Shown here: positions 44,293 to 53,505 of the stretch, piece by piece
Numbering within the stretch: the stretch's first letter is position 1
Layout: the number at the start of each line of letters is the position of its first letter
Source of the DNA: Georgenia sp. TF02-10
GTDB taxonomy: Bacteria; Actinomycetota; Actinomycetes; Actinomycetales; Actinomycetaceae
Assembly (NCBI RefSeq): GCF_022759505.1
Contig: NZ_CP094289.1
Span: 744,001 to 808,000 of the forward strand
DNA: 64,000 nt
Direction: 5' to 3'
Translations under genes and position numbers: made by a program
Notes under the pieces: model-generated
The model's input: only the letters and a program-made list of their open reading frames with translations
What the model was told of the DNA's origin: nothing
Database searches by the model: none

Positions 44293-45058
44293 ACCGTGGC
44301 TGGCTGGCGTCCTCGCCGAGCTTGCGCCGCAGGTTGGCCACGTGCACCTCGAGGGAGCGCAGGTCCGCGGCGGTGACCTCCAGCCCGGTGGCGTACTCCT
44401 CGCCCCACACGTGCCGGACGAGCTCGCCCTTGCGCAGCACCCGGGACGGCTCCGCGACGAGCGCGGCGAGCAGGTCGAACTCGCTGCGGGTCAGGTGCAC
44501 CGGGGCGCCGTCCAGGTCCACCAGCCGGGCGGCGGTATCGACCGTCAGCGGCCCGTGCCGGAGGACGGGCGGCGGCCCGCTGCCCCCGTGGGCGACCGTC
44601 GCACTGACGGTCGCACCGGTCGCCGGCCCCGTGCCGACCAGCGGAGCACCGGCCGCCCCGCCGCCGCGGACGAGCTGGCGCGGCCGGCGGAGCATCGCCT
44701 CGATCCGGGCCCGAAGCTCCCGGGGCCGGAACGGCTTGGTGACGTAGTCGTCCGCCCCGACCTCCAGCCCGAGCAGGGTGTCGACCTCCTCGGCGCGGGC
44801 GGTGAGCATGACCAGGTAGGTGGCGGAGAAGGTGCGGACCCGGCGGGCGACCTCGATGCCGTCGATGTCCGGCAGCGAGATGTCCAGCGTGGTGACCAGC
44901 GGGTCGTGCGTGCGGACCGCCTCGACCCCGGCAGTCCCGGTGGCCGCGGTGTGCACGGTGAACCCGGCCTGTGCCAGGGTGGCGCCAATGAGGTAGCTGA
45001 TGTCGTCGTCGTCCTCCACGACGACGGCGACGCGTTGCTCCCCCGGCACCTCCCCCAT
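44243..45058 (-). CDS. OmpR/PhoB-type response regulator
   Basis: A 271-residue regulator: receiver domain with acidic pocket EDDDD near residue 15, phosphoacceptor Asp59 in TLDISLPDIDG, Thr86 and Lys108 (YVTKPF), a variable linker of about 50 residues, and a winged-helix DNA-binding domain (HLTRSEFDLLAALVAEPSRV, VHVANLRRKLGED). It is convergent with the SipW operon and may control it; this is inference. TACGTT lies 8 nt before ATG 45058. A start at 45076 would add six residues. Confidence 0.92.
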   Translation of the reverse strand: MGEVPGEQRVAVVVEDDDDISYLIGATLAQAGFTVHTAATGTAGVEAVRTHDPLVTTLDISLPDIDGIEVARRVRTFSATYLVMLTARAEEVDTLLGLEVGADDYVTKPFRPRELRARIEAMLRRPRQLVRGGGAAGAPLVGTGPATGATVSATVAHGGSGPPPVLRHGPLTVDTAARLVDLDGAPVHLTRSEFDLLAALVAEPSRVLRKGELVRHVWGEEYATGLEVTAADLRSLEVHVANLRRKLGEDASQPRFIETVRGVGYRLRPVG

Positions 45059-45237
45059 GTCGCGACAACGTAGCAAGCACTAATCGGGGTCGCAGCGGTT
45101 CGGGCTGTGAAGCAAGCCACAGCCGACGGTGCGGCGGACCCAGCCCGCCGGCTGAGCAGGCGGCAGGTCGGGGGAGAGGTGGGCAGGCGACCGCACGGGG
45201 ACGGCCGCCGTCGCCGAGCCGGCCCGGCCGCCGTCGC

Positions 45238-46704
45238 TCAGCCGGCCCGGCCGCCGTAGGGCAGCATGTTCACCTTGTACATCGGCACCAGCTCGACGTT
45301 CTTGCCGGCGTACGGGGCGTGCAGCCGCTGGTCGTTCCCGGCGTAGATCGCCACGTGGTAGATGCCGGACGGCTGGCCGTTGCTGGACCAGAACACCAGG
45401 TCGCCCGGGGCCAGGTCCTTGATGGCCACCCGCTTGGTGGCGTCCCACTGCTGCTTGGTGGTGCGCGGCAGGGTGACGCCGGCGTGGGCGTAGGCCTTCT
45501 GGGTCAAGCCCGAGCAGTCGTACCCGGGGTTGCCGGTGCCGCCCCACTGGTAGGGCACCCCGAGCTGGGTGCGGGCCCAGGCCAGCGCGGCGGCCCCGGC
45601 GCCGGAGGCGGCGGGGGCGGTGTAGCCGGCCCCGATCTGACCGATGACGTTTCCGCCGGCCGGCGGGGTGGGCCCGGGCTTGTGCGCCTCCACCGGGTCC
45701 TGCCCGCTGGCCACCGCGCTGGCCTCGGTGACGACGGCGTCCGGGACCGCCGCGGTGCCACCGACCACCGTCACCTGGCCCGGGCGGGACCGGTCGAGCG
45801 CGGCGGCGGTGGCGGCCGGCAGGGTCGGGCTGCCGGTCGGGGTGAGCAGGACCGGCGCGGCCGCGCTGCCCGCCGCCGCGGCCGCGGCGAGGGCGTCGGG
45901 GAAGTTCTGGGCCGAGGCGAGGTAGGCGGCGTCGCCGCCGCGGGGGAAGGCGCCGGCGACGGCGGCCGCGGTGGCGTACCGGTCCTTGCCGGCCAGGCGG
46001 GTGACGCCCCCGGCGGTGGCGCTGCGCGCGGCGGCCACGACGGTGTCCGAGACGGCGCCGCTGGCGCCGAGCACGACGATCCGGCCTGGCTTCAGGCGGT
46101 GCAGCTCGGCGGCGGTGCGGGCGGGCAGCCCGCCGGGCGCGGTGAGCAGCACCGGCCCACCGGTGGCACCGGCGAGCGCGGCCCCGGCGAGGGCGTCGGG
46201 GAAGTCGGCCCCGCTGGCCAGGTAGGCCACCGGCACGCCGGGCTTGAAGGACGCGGCGGAGAGGGCGACGGCGGTGCCGTAGCGGTCCTCGCCCGCCACC
46301 CGGGTGACCCCGCCGGTGGCGTAGGGCGCGAGCTGGGCGGCCACCCCGTCGGCGACGGCGCCGCTCCCGCCGAGGACCACGATGCGGTCCGGGCGGAGGC
46401 GGCCCAGCTCGGCGGCGGTGGCGGCCGGCAGGCCGGTGGGGGTGGCGAGGAGGACGGGGGCGTCCGCCCGGCCGGCGGCCGCGGCGCCGGCGAGGGCGTC
46501 GGGGAAGTCGGCGCCGCTGGCGACGTAGGCGACGTCGACGCCCGGGCGGGCGGTCGCCGCGGAGATCGCGGTCGCGGTGGTGTACCGGTCCTGGCCGGCC
46601 AGCCGCGTCACCGCGGCCGACGCCGACCCCGCGGCCGGAGCGGCGACCGTCAGCGTCATGGCCAGCAGCCCGATCGTCGCCACCCAGGCGCGCATCCGTC
46701 TCAC
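45238..46704 (-). CDS. cell-wall-binding repeat 2 protein with NlpC/P60 hydrolase domain
   Basis: A 488-residue secreted protein. A signal peptide of about 30 residues precedes three CWBR2 repeats, each with VTRLAG(Q/E/K)DRY, SGADFPDALAGAA and RIVVLGGSGAV-like blocks. The C-terminal NlpC/P60 domain has catalytic Cys in GYDCSGLTQKAY, the next His in YHVAIYAG and a third polar residue in RLHAPYAG. It should bind the wall and cleave peptidoglycan stem peptides. GTG 46704 is used; ATG 46695 is also possible. Confidence 0.92.
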   Translation of the reverse strand: MRRMRAWVATIGLLAMTLTVAAPAAGSASAAVTRLAGQDRYTTATAISAATARPGVDVAYVASGADFPDALAGAAAAGRADAPVLLATPTGLPAATAAELGRLRPDRIVVLGGSGAVADGVAAQLAPYATGGVTRVAGEDRYGTAVALSAASFKPGVPVAYLASGADFPDALAGAALAGATGGPVLLTAPGGLPARTAAELHRLKPGRIVVLGASGAVSDTVVAAARSATAGGVTRLAGKDRYATAAAVAGAFPRGGDAAYLASAQNFPDALAAAAAAGSAAAPVLLTPTGSPTLPAATAAALDRSRPGQVTVVGGTAAVPDAVVTEASAVASGQDPVEAHKPGPTPPAGGNVIGQIGAGYTAPAASGAGAAALAWARTQLGVPYQWGGTGNPGYDCSGLTQKAYAHAGVTLPRTTKQQWDATKRVAIKDLAPGDLVFWSSNGQPSGIYHVAIYAGNDQRLHAPYAGKNVELVPMYKVNMLPYGGRAG

Positions 46705-46830
46705 AGCTCCCCCGTCTCTGGCGGTCAGCCGCCGTCGTCTCTTTCCGGCGGTTCCGCCGGTCGATCATGGTGGCGGGGCGTGTCGGCCATGTCACACCCG
46801 CCGGGCTCATGATAGGGGCACCAGCGGTCA

Positions 46831-46890
46831 GGAATCGACGGCCGGGGGAATCGACGGCCGGGGGAATCGACGGCCGGAAGTCGACGGCTG
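46831..46890. repeat. 16-bp tandem repeat
   Basis: Three exact or nearly exact units ggaatcgacggccggg plus a partial fourth. They lie in the 355-bp divergent gap 46705-47059, which shows no gene otherwise. Confidence 0.8.
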
Positions 46891-47059
46891 GCGGCCGGCG
46901 GCCGGTTCAGGACGCGCGACACCGCACGAGCTTCGAGCACGGCAGCGGACGGGGGTGCCTCCCGTATTGGCGTGCTCGCTACCCGGGTGCCGTGGAGGCC
47001 GCGCGGCGGAGAAGCGCGGAACGGCCTTCGCGCCGCCCGCGCGAGGGCAGTATTGGCCC

Positions 47060-47785
47060 ATGTCGTCGAGATATCCCACCCCGCCCGATCTGGTCACCCT
47101 CGTTGCCGCTCGCGAGGGGCGCCAGCAGCCAGCCGTCCAGTTCCGCCCCCGCACGTGGGACTCGAAACTCGCTGATGTCGAGCCGACTATCCGCGCCGTG
47201 CTGCATGACGAGACGATCACGACCCCAGGAGAGGACGCCGAGGGGGATCGCGGGGTCGACCGGTCGGCCCTGCTGAAGGTCGCTGGCGCCGCCGACCTGG
47301 CCGACTCTGACGAGCTGCTCCGAGCCTTCCTGCTTGTGCAGGTATGGGGCTCCGGCCTGACCGGCTCTCGCACGTTGCGGCACACCGCCACGGCCTTCGC
47401 GCACCGCGACCGGCTCGTCACGGCTCTGCGCTCCAGCGCGGATCTTCTCAGGCGAGCCGATGAGACGTCCGCCCTGGCCGAGGCGTACAAGAGCTGGTCA
47501 TGCCCCGGCGTCGGGCCGTCGTTCTTCACGAAGTGGTTCACGTTCGCCGGAAGGCGCGAGGGGCGCGGCTGGCAGCCGCTGATCTTGGATAACCGCGTCT
47601 ACCGCTCGCTCAACCGCACGCTCGATGTGCGCTTGGTTGACCTCGCGGACAGCAGGTCACGCGCTGCCCGCTACCGCGCCTACGTCGAGGCGGTCCACGC
47701 GTGGTCGAGCGAGCTCGGCGTCCCGGCTGACCGCCTGGAGTGGGTCCTCTTCCGCGACAACGGGGAGGATTCTGCCAAGCCCTGA
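47060..47785 (+). CDS. 8-oxoguanine glycosylase OGG-fold protein
   Basis: A 241-residue protein. The segment YKSWSCPGVGPSFFTKWFTF followed by ILDNRVYRSLNRTL resembles the helix-hairpin-helix and Asp region of the OGG-fold family in which DNA glycosylases and relatives fall. Whether it acts on DNA is not known. CAGTAT at 47048-47053 lies 6 nt before ATG 47060, consistent with a leaderless start. The frame is open far upstream, but that sequence is repetitive. Confidence 0.7.
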   Translation: MSSRYPTPPDLVTLVAAREGRQQPAVQFRPRTWDSKLADVEPTIRAVLHDETITTPGEDAEGDRGVDRSALLKVAGAADLADSDELLRAFLLVQVWGSGLTGSRTLRHTATAFAHRDRLVTALRSSADLLRRADETSALAEAYKSWSCPGVGPSFFTKWFTFAGRREGRGWQPLILDNRVYRSLNRTLDVRLVDLADSRSRAARYRAYVEAVHAWSSELGVPADRLEWVLFRDNGEDSAKP

Positions 47786-47788
47786 GCC

Positions 47789-48418
47789 TCAGGCCGCCGG
47801 GCGGCCCAGGGCAAGATTCGCGATGGTCGCCACCGCCGGGCGGATCTGGTCCAGCGCGCGCTGGAAGACCTCGGGCGGCTGCCGGAACGGGTCGACGACG
47901 TCGTCGAGCTCGGCCGGCACCTGCTGGCGGTACCGGGCGGCGAGCGGGACCAGGGCGCGCAGCCGGGCCGCCGGGGAGGCGGTGGGGTCGAGGTCGGCCG
48001 GGTCGACCTGCTCGGCGAGCCGGGCGAGCTCGCGCAGGGTGAAGACGCGCCGGACCGCGGCGGGCACCAGCTCGACGACCCGCGCGCGGTGCTCGCGGGT
48101 CAGGGTCAGCACAAGGTCGGCGCGGCCGATCATCCGCTCGGTGATCAGCCGGGAGGTGAAGCCGGTGGTGTCCACGCCGAGGTCGCGCAGCAGCGCCGCC
48201 ATCGGCTCGTGGATCGGCTCGCCGTAGATCGGGCCGGTGCCGGCGCTGGTCACCTCCACCCCGCTCGCCGGCCCGAGGGCGGAGCGCAGCAGGCGCTCGA
48301 CGGCGGGGGAGCGGCAGATGTTGCCGGTGCACACGGTGAGGATGCTGAAGGTGTCGGTGGCCGGCCCGTCGGCCGCCGCCCGGCCTGTCGTCGCACTGTT
48401 CGGCGTCTGTACGTTCAT
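47789..48418 (-). CDS. low-molecular-weight protein tyrosine phosphatase
   Basis: A 209-residue protein. VCTGNICRSP is the catalytic C-x5-R loop (Cys30, Arg36), and DDVVDPFRQP near residue 180 carries the general-acid Asp. Such phosphatases reverse BY-kinase phosphorylation in polysaccharide export; a tyrosine autokinase is encoded 13 kb away at 61757. Start ATG 48418 has GAGGA about 8 nt upstream. It is convergent with the OGG-fold gene, 3 bp apart. Confidence 0.9.
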   Translation of the reverse strand: MNVQTPNSATTGRAAADGPATDTFSILTVCTGNICRSPAVERLLRSALGPASGVEVTSAGTGPIYGEPIHEPMAALLRDLGVDTTGFTSRLITERMIGRADLVLTLTREHRARVVELVPAAVRRVFTLRELARLAEQVDPADLDPTASPAARLRALVPLAARYRQQVPAELDDVVDPFRQPPEVFQRALDQIRPAVATIANLALGRPAA

Positions 48419-48663
48419 CGTGCGTCCTCTCCGCTCGCTGCGCCGCCCCGCCCCTTCGGCGGCCCCGACCAGGTTATCGGCCGGGCCGGGAGGGCTCCGG
48501 GTCGGGTGGTTCCGCAGTGCCCCGCGCTGGCCGGCGGCGACGACGGCGGCCCCGCCGTGGTGCCCCCCGCAGCCCGGGCGCCGGGCCCGCCCGCGCGGGC
48601 CCGGCAGCGGCGTCATAGCCTGCCCCGGGCGCCGGCCGTCGCGCGCCAGGACGGAGCTTCACG

Positions 48664-49497
48664 ATGCCCCAGCGGACCATCCTCATCACCGGCGCGTCCG
48701 ACGGGATCGGCGCGGTCGCGGCCGCCGAGCTCGCCGCCCGCGGCGACCGCGTGCTCGCCGTCGGCCGGTCCCCGGAGAAGACCGCCCGGGTCGCCGAGCG
48801 CATCGGCGTCGAGCACTTCGCCTGCGACTTCGCCCGGCTGGACGACGTGCGGGCCCTGGCCGCGGAGGTCCGCGCCCGGACCGACCGGCTGGACGTGCTT
48901 GCGAACAACGCCGGCGGGATCTTCGGCGAGCGCACCATGACCCCAGACGGCCACGAGCAGACGCTGCAGGTCAACCACCTCGCCCCGTTCCTGCTCACCA
49001 CGCTGCTGCTGGACCGGCTGCGCGCCGGGGACGGGTTGGTGGTCAACACGTCGAGCGTCGCCTCGCGCCTGTTCGCCCACCTCGACCTCGACGACCTGGG
49101 CAACGCCCGCCGGTACACCCCGCAGAAGGCGTACGGCGATGCCAAGCTCGCCAACATCCTGTTCACCAAGGGCCTGCACGCCCACCACCACGACGAGGGC
49201 ATCGACACCGTCGCGATCCACCCGGGCAACGTCGCGACCAACTTCGCCGCCGAGACGAGCAGCCCGTTGCGCTTCATCTACCACACGCCGCTGCGGCGGC
49301 TCGTGCTGATCAGCCCGGAGAAGGGCGCGGCGAACCTGACCTGGGCCATCGACGGCGAGCCGGGCCGGACCTGGGTGCCCGGGGAGTACTACGAGCAGCT
49401 AAAGGTCCCGCGGCGGGTCAACCCGCAGCAGGACGACCCGGAGCTGGTCGAGGCGTTCTGGCGCCGGAGCGCCGAGTTGGTCGGCGTCGCCGCGTAG
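48664..49497 (+). CDS. short-chain dehydrogenase/reductase
   Basis: A 277-residue classical-type SDR: cofactor motif TGASDGIG, NNAG at LANNAGGIFG, catalytic Ser (VVNTSSVASR), and YGDAK (in place of YxxxK, Tyr and Lys present). The C-terminus has IHPGNVATNF. It resembles retinol dehydrogenase-like SDRs, but the substrate is unknown. GGAG lies 8 nt before the ATG. It stands alone. Confidence 0.9.
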   Translation: MPQRTILITGASDGIGAVAAAELAARGDRVLAVGRSPEKTARVAERIGVEHFACDFARLDDVRALAAEVRARTDRLDVLANNAGGIFGERTMTPDGHEQTLQVNHLAPFLLTTLLLDRLRAGDGLVVNTSSVASRLFAHLDLDDLGNARRYTPQKAYGDAKLANILFTKGLHAHHHDEGIDTVAIHPGNVATNFAAETSSPLRFIYHTPLRRLVLISPEKGAANLTWAIDGEPGRTWVPGEYYEQLKVPRRVNPQQDDPELVEAFWRRSAELVGVAA

Positions 49498-49642
49498 GCC
49501 TCTGGGCGCGGCGCGGCGCGGGGCGCGGCCCGGCGCGGGGCACCGCCCGGCGCGAGGCGCGCCGGGTGCGGCCGCCGTCGTCCCGTGCCCGCCAGCGGTA
49601 GCCGCCGGCCGGCCCACCGGCCAGCGGTCGCCGCCGGCCGGC

Positions 49643-52600
49643 TCAGCCCACCGGCTCCGCGACGGTCGGTTCCGGGGCAGCGGCCGCGCTGTGCCGGGCC
49701 CGGCGCCGCTCCCGACGGCGCTCCACCAGCACGTAGATCACCGGCACCACCACGAGGGTGAGCAGCGTGGAGGTGATCAGGCCGCCGATCACGACGACGG
49801 CGAGCGGCTGGGAGATGAACGCTCCGCCCCCGGTGATCCCGAACGCCATCGGCAGCAGCGCGAACACGGTCGCGGCCGCGGTCATCACGATCGGCCGCAG
49901 CCGCTTGCGCGCCCCCTCGGTCACCGCCTCGTCCAGCGAGCGCCCGCGCTCCCGGTACTGGTTGATCAGGTCGATCAGCACGATCGCGTTGGAGACGACG
50001 ATGCCGACGAGCATGAGCAGGCCGATCAGCGCCGGCACCCCCAGCGGGGTGCCGGTGAGCAGCAGCCCGGCCACCGCGCCGGTGGCGGCGAACGGGATGG
50101 AGACCAGCAGGATGAACGGCTGGAGCAGCGAGTTGAACGTCGCGACCAGCACGATGTAGACGATCGCGATCGCCAGCACGAGCGCGAGGCCGAGCTGGGA
50201 GAACGCGTCCGCCTGGTCGGCGGCCAGGCCGCCCACGGTGACCTCGGCCCCCTCCGGCAGGTCGAGCCCGTCCACCCGCTGGGTCAGGTCGGTCGTCAGC
50301 GCGCCGACGTCCTGCCCGGCCGGGGTGACCGAGACGGTCACCGTCCGGCGGCCGTCGGTGCGGGTGATGGCGCTCGGGGTCTCGACCATCTCCACGTCCG
50401 CGACCTGCTCCAGCGGCACGACGCCGGCCGGGCCGGTCAGCGGCACCGCCTTGAGCTCGTCCACGCTCGCCGGCCCCTCGCCGAAGGACGCCGTCACGGT
50501 CACCGGCGCGCCGTCCAGCTCGACGGTGCCGACCTCGGGGTCGGTCATCATCCCGGCCACCGTGGTGGCCACCGCGGCCTCGGTCAGGCCGGCGGCGGCG
50601 GCCGCGTCCCGGTCCACCGAGACCTGGACCACCGGCTGGTCGGCGGTCAGCGAGTTGGTCACCGCCCGCGCCTCCGGGGACTCCTCGGCGGCCTCCTGGA
50701 CCACCTGCGCCGCGTCCCGCAGCGTGTCCGTCTGGTCCGCGGTGACGATCAGGTCGACGGTGGAGCCGCCGAGCCCGAGCCCGCCGGTGCTCACGTCGAT
50801 CTCGGTGGCCGGGTCCTCCGCGAGCGGCTCGACCGCCTCGCGGACCGCGTCCGCGGCCCGGGTGCCGTCCGCGTCCTCGGCCAGGGTCAGCGCGAACGTC
50901 GCGCTCTCCGACCCGCCGCCGAACAGCGCGGCCGGGCCGCCGGAGCCGACGGTGGTCTGCACGGTGGCGACGTCGTCGACGTCGAGCAGGGCGGACTCGA
51001 CGGTGCGGGCGACGTCGTCCTGGGCCTCCAGCGAGGTGCCCGGCTCGAACGAGGTGGTCACGGTGAGGGTGTCCTGGCCGGTGTCGCCGATCAGGTTGGT
51101 CTCCAGCCGGGGGACGAGCGCGACCGTCCCGGCCAGCACGGCCACGGCCACCCCGAGGGCGACGACCGGGCGGCGCAGCGACGCGCCCAGCAGCGGCAGG
51201 TACGCCCGCTGCCACAGCCCGCGGCGCTCCTTCGCCTCGGCCGCCGCGCGCACCGCCCGGGCGCTCTCCTCGTCGGTCGCCACCGTCCGCGCCCGCAGGA
51301 ACCAGTACGCGAGCACCGGCACGATGGTCAGCGCGACGAACAGCGAGGCGCCCATCGCGATGGCCACGGTGAAGGCGAACGGCCGGAAGAGCTCGCCGAC
51401 GAAGCCGCCGACGAAGCCGATCGGCAGGAACACCGCGACGGTGGCGAGGGTGGAGGCGGTGATCGCGCCGGCGACCTCCCGCACCGCCCCGAGCACCGCG
51501 CCGCGGCGGTCCTCGCCGTAGCTCAGGTGCCGGGAGATGTTCTCGATCACCACGATGGAGTCGTCGACGACGCGGCCGATGGCGATGGTCAGCGCCGCCA
51601 GGGTGAGCAGGTTCAGGGTGTTGCCGGTGGCGTTCATGACGGTGAACGCGACCAGCAGGGACACCGGGATGGACACCGCAGAGACGGCGGTCGAGCGCCA
51701 CGAGGCCAGGAACAGCAGGATGACCACGACCGCGAAGATCAGGCCGAGGCCGCCCTCGGTGGCCAGGCCCTGGATGGACTCGGTGATGAACGGCGCCTGG
51801 TCGAACACCACGCTCACGCTCACGCCCTGCGCGTCCAGGCGGTCGGTGAGGTCGGCCAGGGCGTCCTCGACGGTGCGGGAGACCTCCACCACGTTGGCGT
51901 CCGGGGTCTTGGTGACGCCTACGGCGAGGGAGGGCTCGCCGTCGACGCGGGAGATCGAGGTCGGCTCGGCCTCCTGGTCGACGACGTCGGCGACGTCGTC
52001 GAGCTTGAGGGTCGCGCCGGTCGGCGAGGTCAGCGGGAGGGCGGCGAGCTCGGCGACGTCGGTCAGCGGCGTGCCGACCTGGACGGAGAGCGTCTGCTCG
52101 CCCTCGGTGAGGGTGCCGGCCGGGATCCGGACGCCGTTGTCGTCGAGGATGCCGAGGACCTGGTCGGGGGTCAGCCCGGCAGCGGTCAGCGCGGCCATGT
52201 CGACGTCGAGGACGACCTCGCGCTCGGGCACGCCGGTGAGGGTCACCGACCGGACGCCGTCGAGGTCCTCCAGCGTGGGCACCAGGATGTCGTCGACGGC
52301 GCCCTGGAGCTCGGCCGCGTCGGCGTCGCCGGCGACGGCGAGCTGGACCACGGGTAGGTCGTCGAGGGAGCCGGCGATCACCTCGGGGTCGACGTCCTCG
52401 GGCAGCTGGGCGGTCGCGGACTGGACCGCCCCGCGCAGGTCGGCGACGGCGGTCGTGACGTTGGTGCCGTACTCGAACATGACCGTCGTGGTGGAGACGT
52501 TCGACGCCGAGCTCGAGGTGATCTCCTCGACCCCGTCCAGCCCGGCCACGGCGTCCTCGACCACCGCGGTGACCTGCTGCTCGACGACCTCGGGCGAGGC

Positions 52601-52762
52601 GCCCGGGTAAGCGCCGATGACGGCGGCCGCCGGGAAGGAGATCGACGGGATCAGCTCCTGGCGCAGCGACCCGAGGCTGACCACCCCGAGGACGGTGACG
52701 GCCACCGTGATCAGCGCGGTGAGCGCGCGGCGGCCGAGCGAGAACTGGGCAAGGCGGGACAC
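49643..52762 (-). CDS. RND (AcrB/HAE1-like) efflux transporter
   Basis: A 1039-residue inner-membrane exporter with twelve membrane spans and two large extracytoplasmic loops. The start is typical (RRALTALITVAVTVLGVVSL), and the TM4 segment AIGRVVDDSIVVIENISRHL carries the proton-relay Asp pair. TM10 is in IGLLMLVGIVVSNAIVLIDL. GTG 52762 has GGAGG 6 nt upstream; the longer frame to 52861 lacks such a site. No membrane-fusion protein is adjacent, as is usual in Gram-positive RND genes. Confidence 0.92.
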   Translation of the reverse strand: MSRLAQFSLGRRALTALITVAVTVLGVVSLGSLRQELIPSISFPAAAVIGAYPGASPEVVEQQVTAVVEDAVAGLDGVEEITSSSASNVSTTTVMFEYGTNVTTAVADLRGAVQSATAQLPEDVDPEVIAGSLDDLPVVQLAVAGDADAAELQGAVDDILVPTLEDLDGVRSVTLTGVPEREVVLDVDMAALTAAGLTPDQVLGILDDNGVRIPAGTLTEGEQTLSVQVGTPLTDVAELAALPLTSPTGATLKLDDVADVVDQEAEPTSISRVDGEPSLAVGVTKTPDANVVEVSRTVEDALADLTDRLDAQGVSVSVVFDQAPFITESIQGLATEGGLGLIFAVVVILLFLASWRSTAVSAVSIPVSLLVAFTVMNATGNTLNLLTLAALTIAIGRVVDDSIVVIENISRHLSYGEDRRGAVLGAVREVAGAITASTLATVAVFLPIGFVGGFVGELFRPFAFTVAIAMGASLFVALTIVPVLAYWFLRARTVATDEESARAVRAAAEAKERRGLWQRAYLPLLGASLRRPVVALGVAVAVLAGTVALVPRLETNLIGDTGQDTLTVTTSFEPGTSLEAQDDVARTVESALLDVDDVATVQTTVGSGGPAALFGGGSESATFALTLAEDADGTRAADAVREAVEPLAEDPATEIDVSTGGLGLGGSTVDLIVTADQTDTLRDAAQVVQEAAEESPEARAVTNSLTADQPVVQVSVDRDAAAAAGLTEAAVATTVAGMMTDPEVGTVELDGAPVTVTASFGEGPASVDELKAVPLTGPAGVVPLEQVADVEMVETPSAITRTDGRRTVTVSVTPAGQDVGALTTDLTQRVDGLDLPEGAEVTVGGLAADQADAFSQLGLALVLAIAIVYIVLVATFNSLLQPFILLVSIPFAATGAVAGLLLTGTPLGVPALIGLLMLVGIVVSNAIVLIDLINQYRERGRSLDEAVTEGARKRLRPIVMTAAATVFALLPMAFGITGGGAFISQPLAVVVIGGLITSTLLTLVVVPVIYVLVERRRERRRARHSAAAAPEPTVAEPVG

Positions 52763-52778
52763 AGGTCCTCCATCGGTG

Positions 52779-52835
52779 GGTGCGCACGACTCCGGCGTGC
52801 ACAACCAGCGGTGCGCACGACCACGCCGTGACAAC
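52779..52835. promoter_or_regulatory. two operator-like direct repeats upstream of the RND gene
   Basis: A 26-27 bp unit starting ggtgcgcacgac occurs at 52779-52805 and 52810-52835. Each contains the palindrome GTGCGCAC, 31 bp apart (about three helical turns). They sit just in front of the RND start and look like a TetR- or MarR-type operator pair. The rest of 52763-53103 is empty. Confidence 0.6.
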
Positions 52836-53103
52836 GAAGCGTAAGCGCTCAAAGTTCGCACCCGCCTCCTCGCCGTCCCGGCGGTGGCGGGCCGCCGGCG
52901 GGCCCCCGGCCCGGGACCGCGCGGCGCCGCAGACCCCTCACCCGGCTCACCCCTGCCCCGGCGGCGGTGACCCGGACCGATCCTCCGGTCTTCATCCGGG
53001 CCCCCTCTCTGCTCCCGACCGTGGCGGCTGGTGGGCTGGGGCCCAGGCGTAGACGTCGCCTGGGCGGCGGGGGTGCCCTCCTCGGAGATTCCGGAGGGTG
53101 CAG

Positions 53104-53463
53104 ATGATGACCGAGGTCCTCCGGGTCGAGGCGCTCGGCTCCCTCGCCGACGAGGTCGGCGCCGGTGTGGCGGCGCAGTTCGCCCGCCGCTACCTCGAGC
53201 TGCTCCCCGGGCGGCTGGCCCAGCTCGTCCGGGCCGCCGAGGCCGGCGACGCCTCGCTCGCGCACACGGTCACCCTCACCCTGCTCATCTCCAGCGAGAT
53301 GGTCGGCGCCGACACCCTCGCCGAGGAGCTGCGCGACCTGCTCGGCCCGCTGCGGGCCGGCGACACCGGCCAGGCGGCGGCCGCCGTCGGCCGGCTCGCC
53401 GGCCTCGCCGACCGGACCGCCGCGACCCTGGCCGACCACCTCCCGGGGATGACCGCGGAGTAG
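53104..53463 (+). CDS. Hpt-like protein 2
   Basis: A 119-residue helical protein paralogous to the one at 43912: ARRYLELLPGRLAQLVRAAE and AHTVTLTLLISSEMVGADTL match position by position. Leu again replaces the canonical phospho-His, and a His 14 residues before GA (His54) is conserved. GGAGGG lies 5 nt before ATG 53104. It is a single gene; its partner is unknown. Confidence 0.68.
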   Translation: MMTEVLRVEALGSLADEVGAGVAAQFARRYLELLPGRLAQLVRAAEAGDASLAHTVTLTLLISSEMVGADTLAEELRDLLGPLRAGDTGQAAAAVGRLAGLADRTAATLADHLPGMTAE

Positions 53464-53505
53464 GCCGGGGGAGGACCGCGGCGCGGTAGGGCAGGATCGT
53501 GGGGC

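Noticed and set aside
46831-46890. Possible CRISPR or iteron array
   Set aside because: Units are only 16 bp and directly joined. No replication protein or DnaA-box cluster is nearby.
52763-52861. An N-terminal extension of the RND exporter to 52861
   Set aside because: The extension reads through the operator-like repeats. GTG 52762 has a good GGAGG site and the normal RND start.
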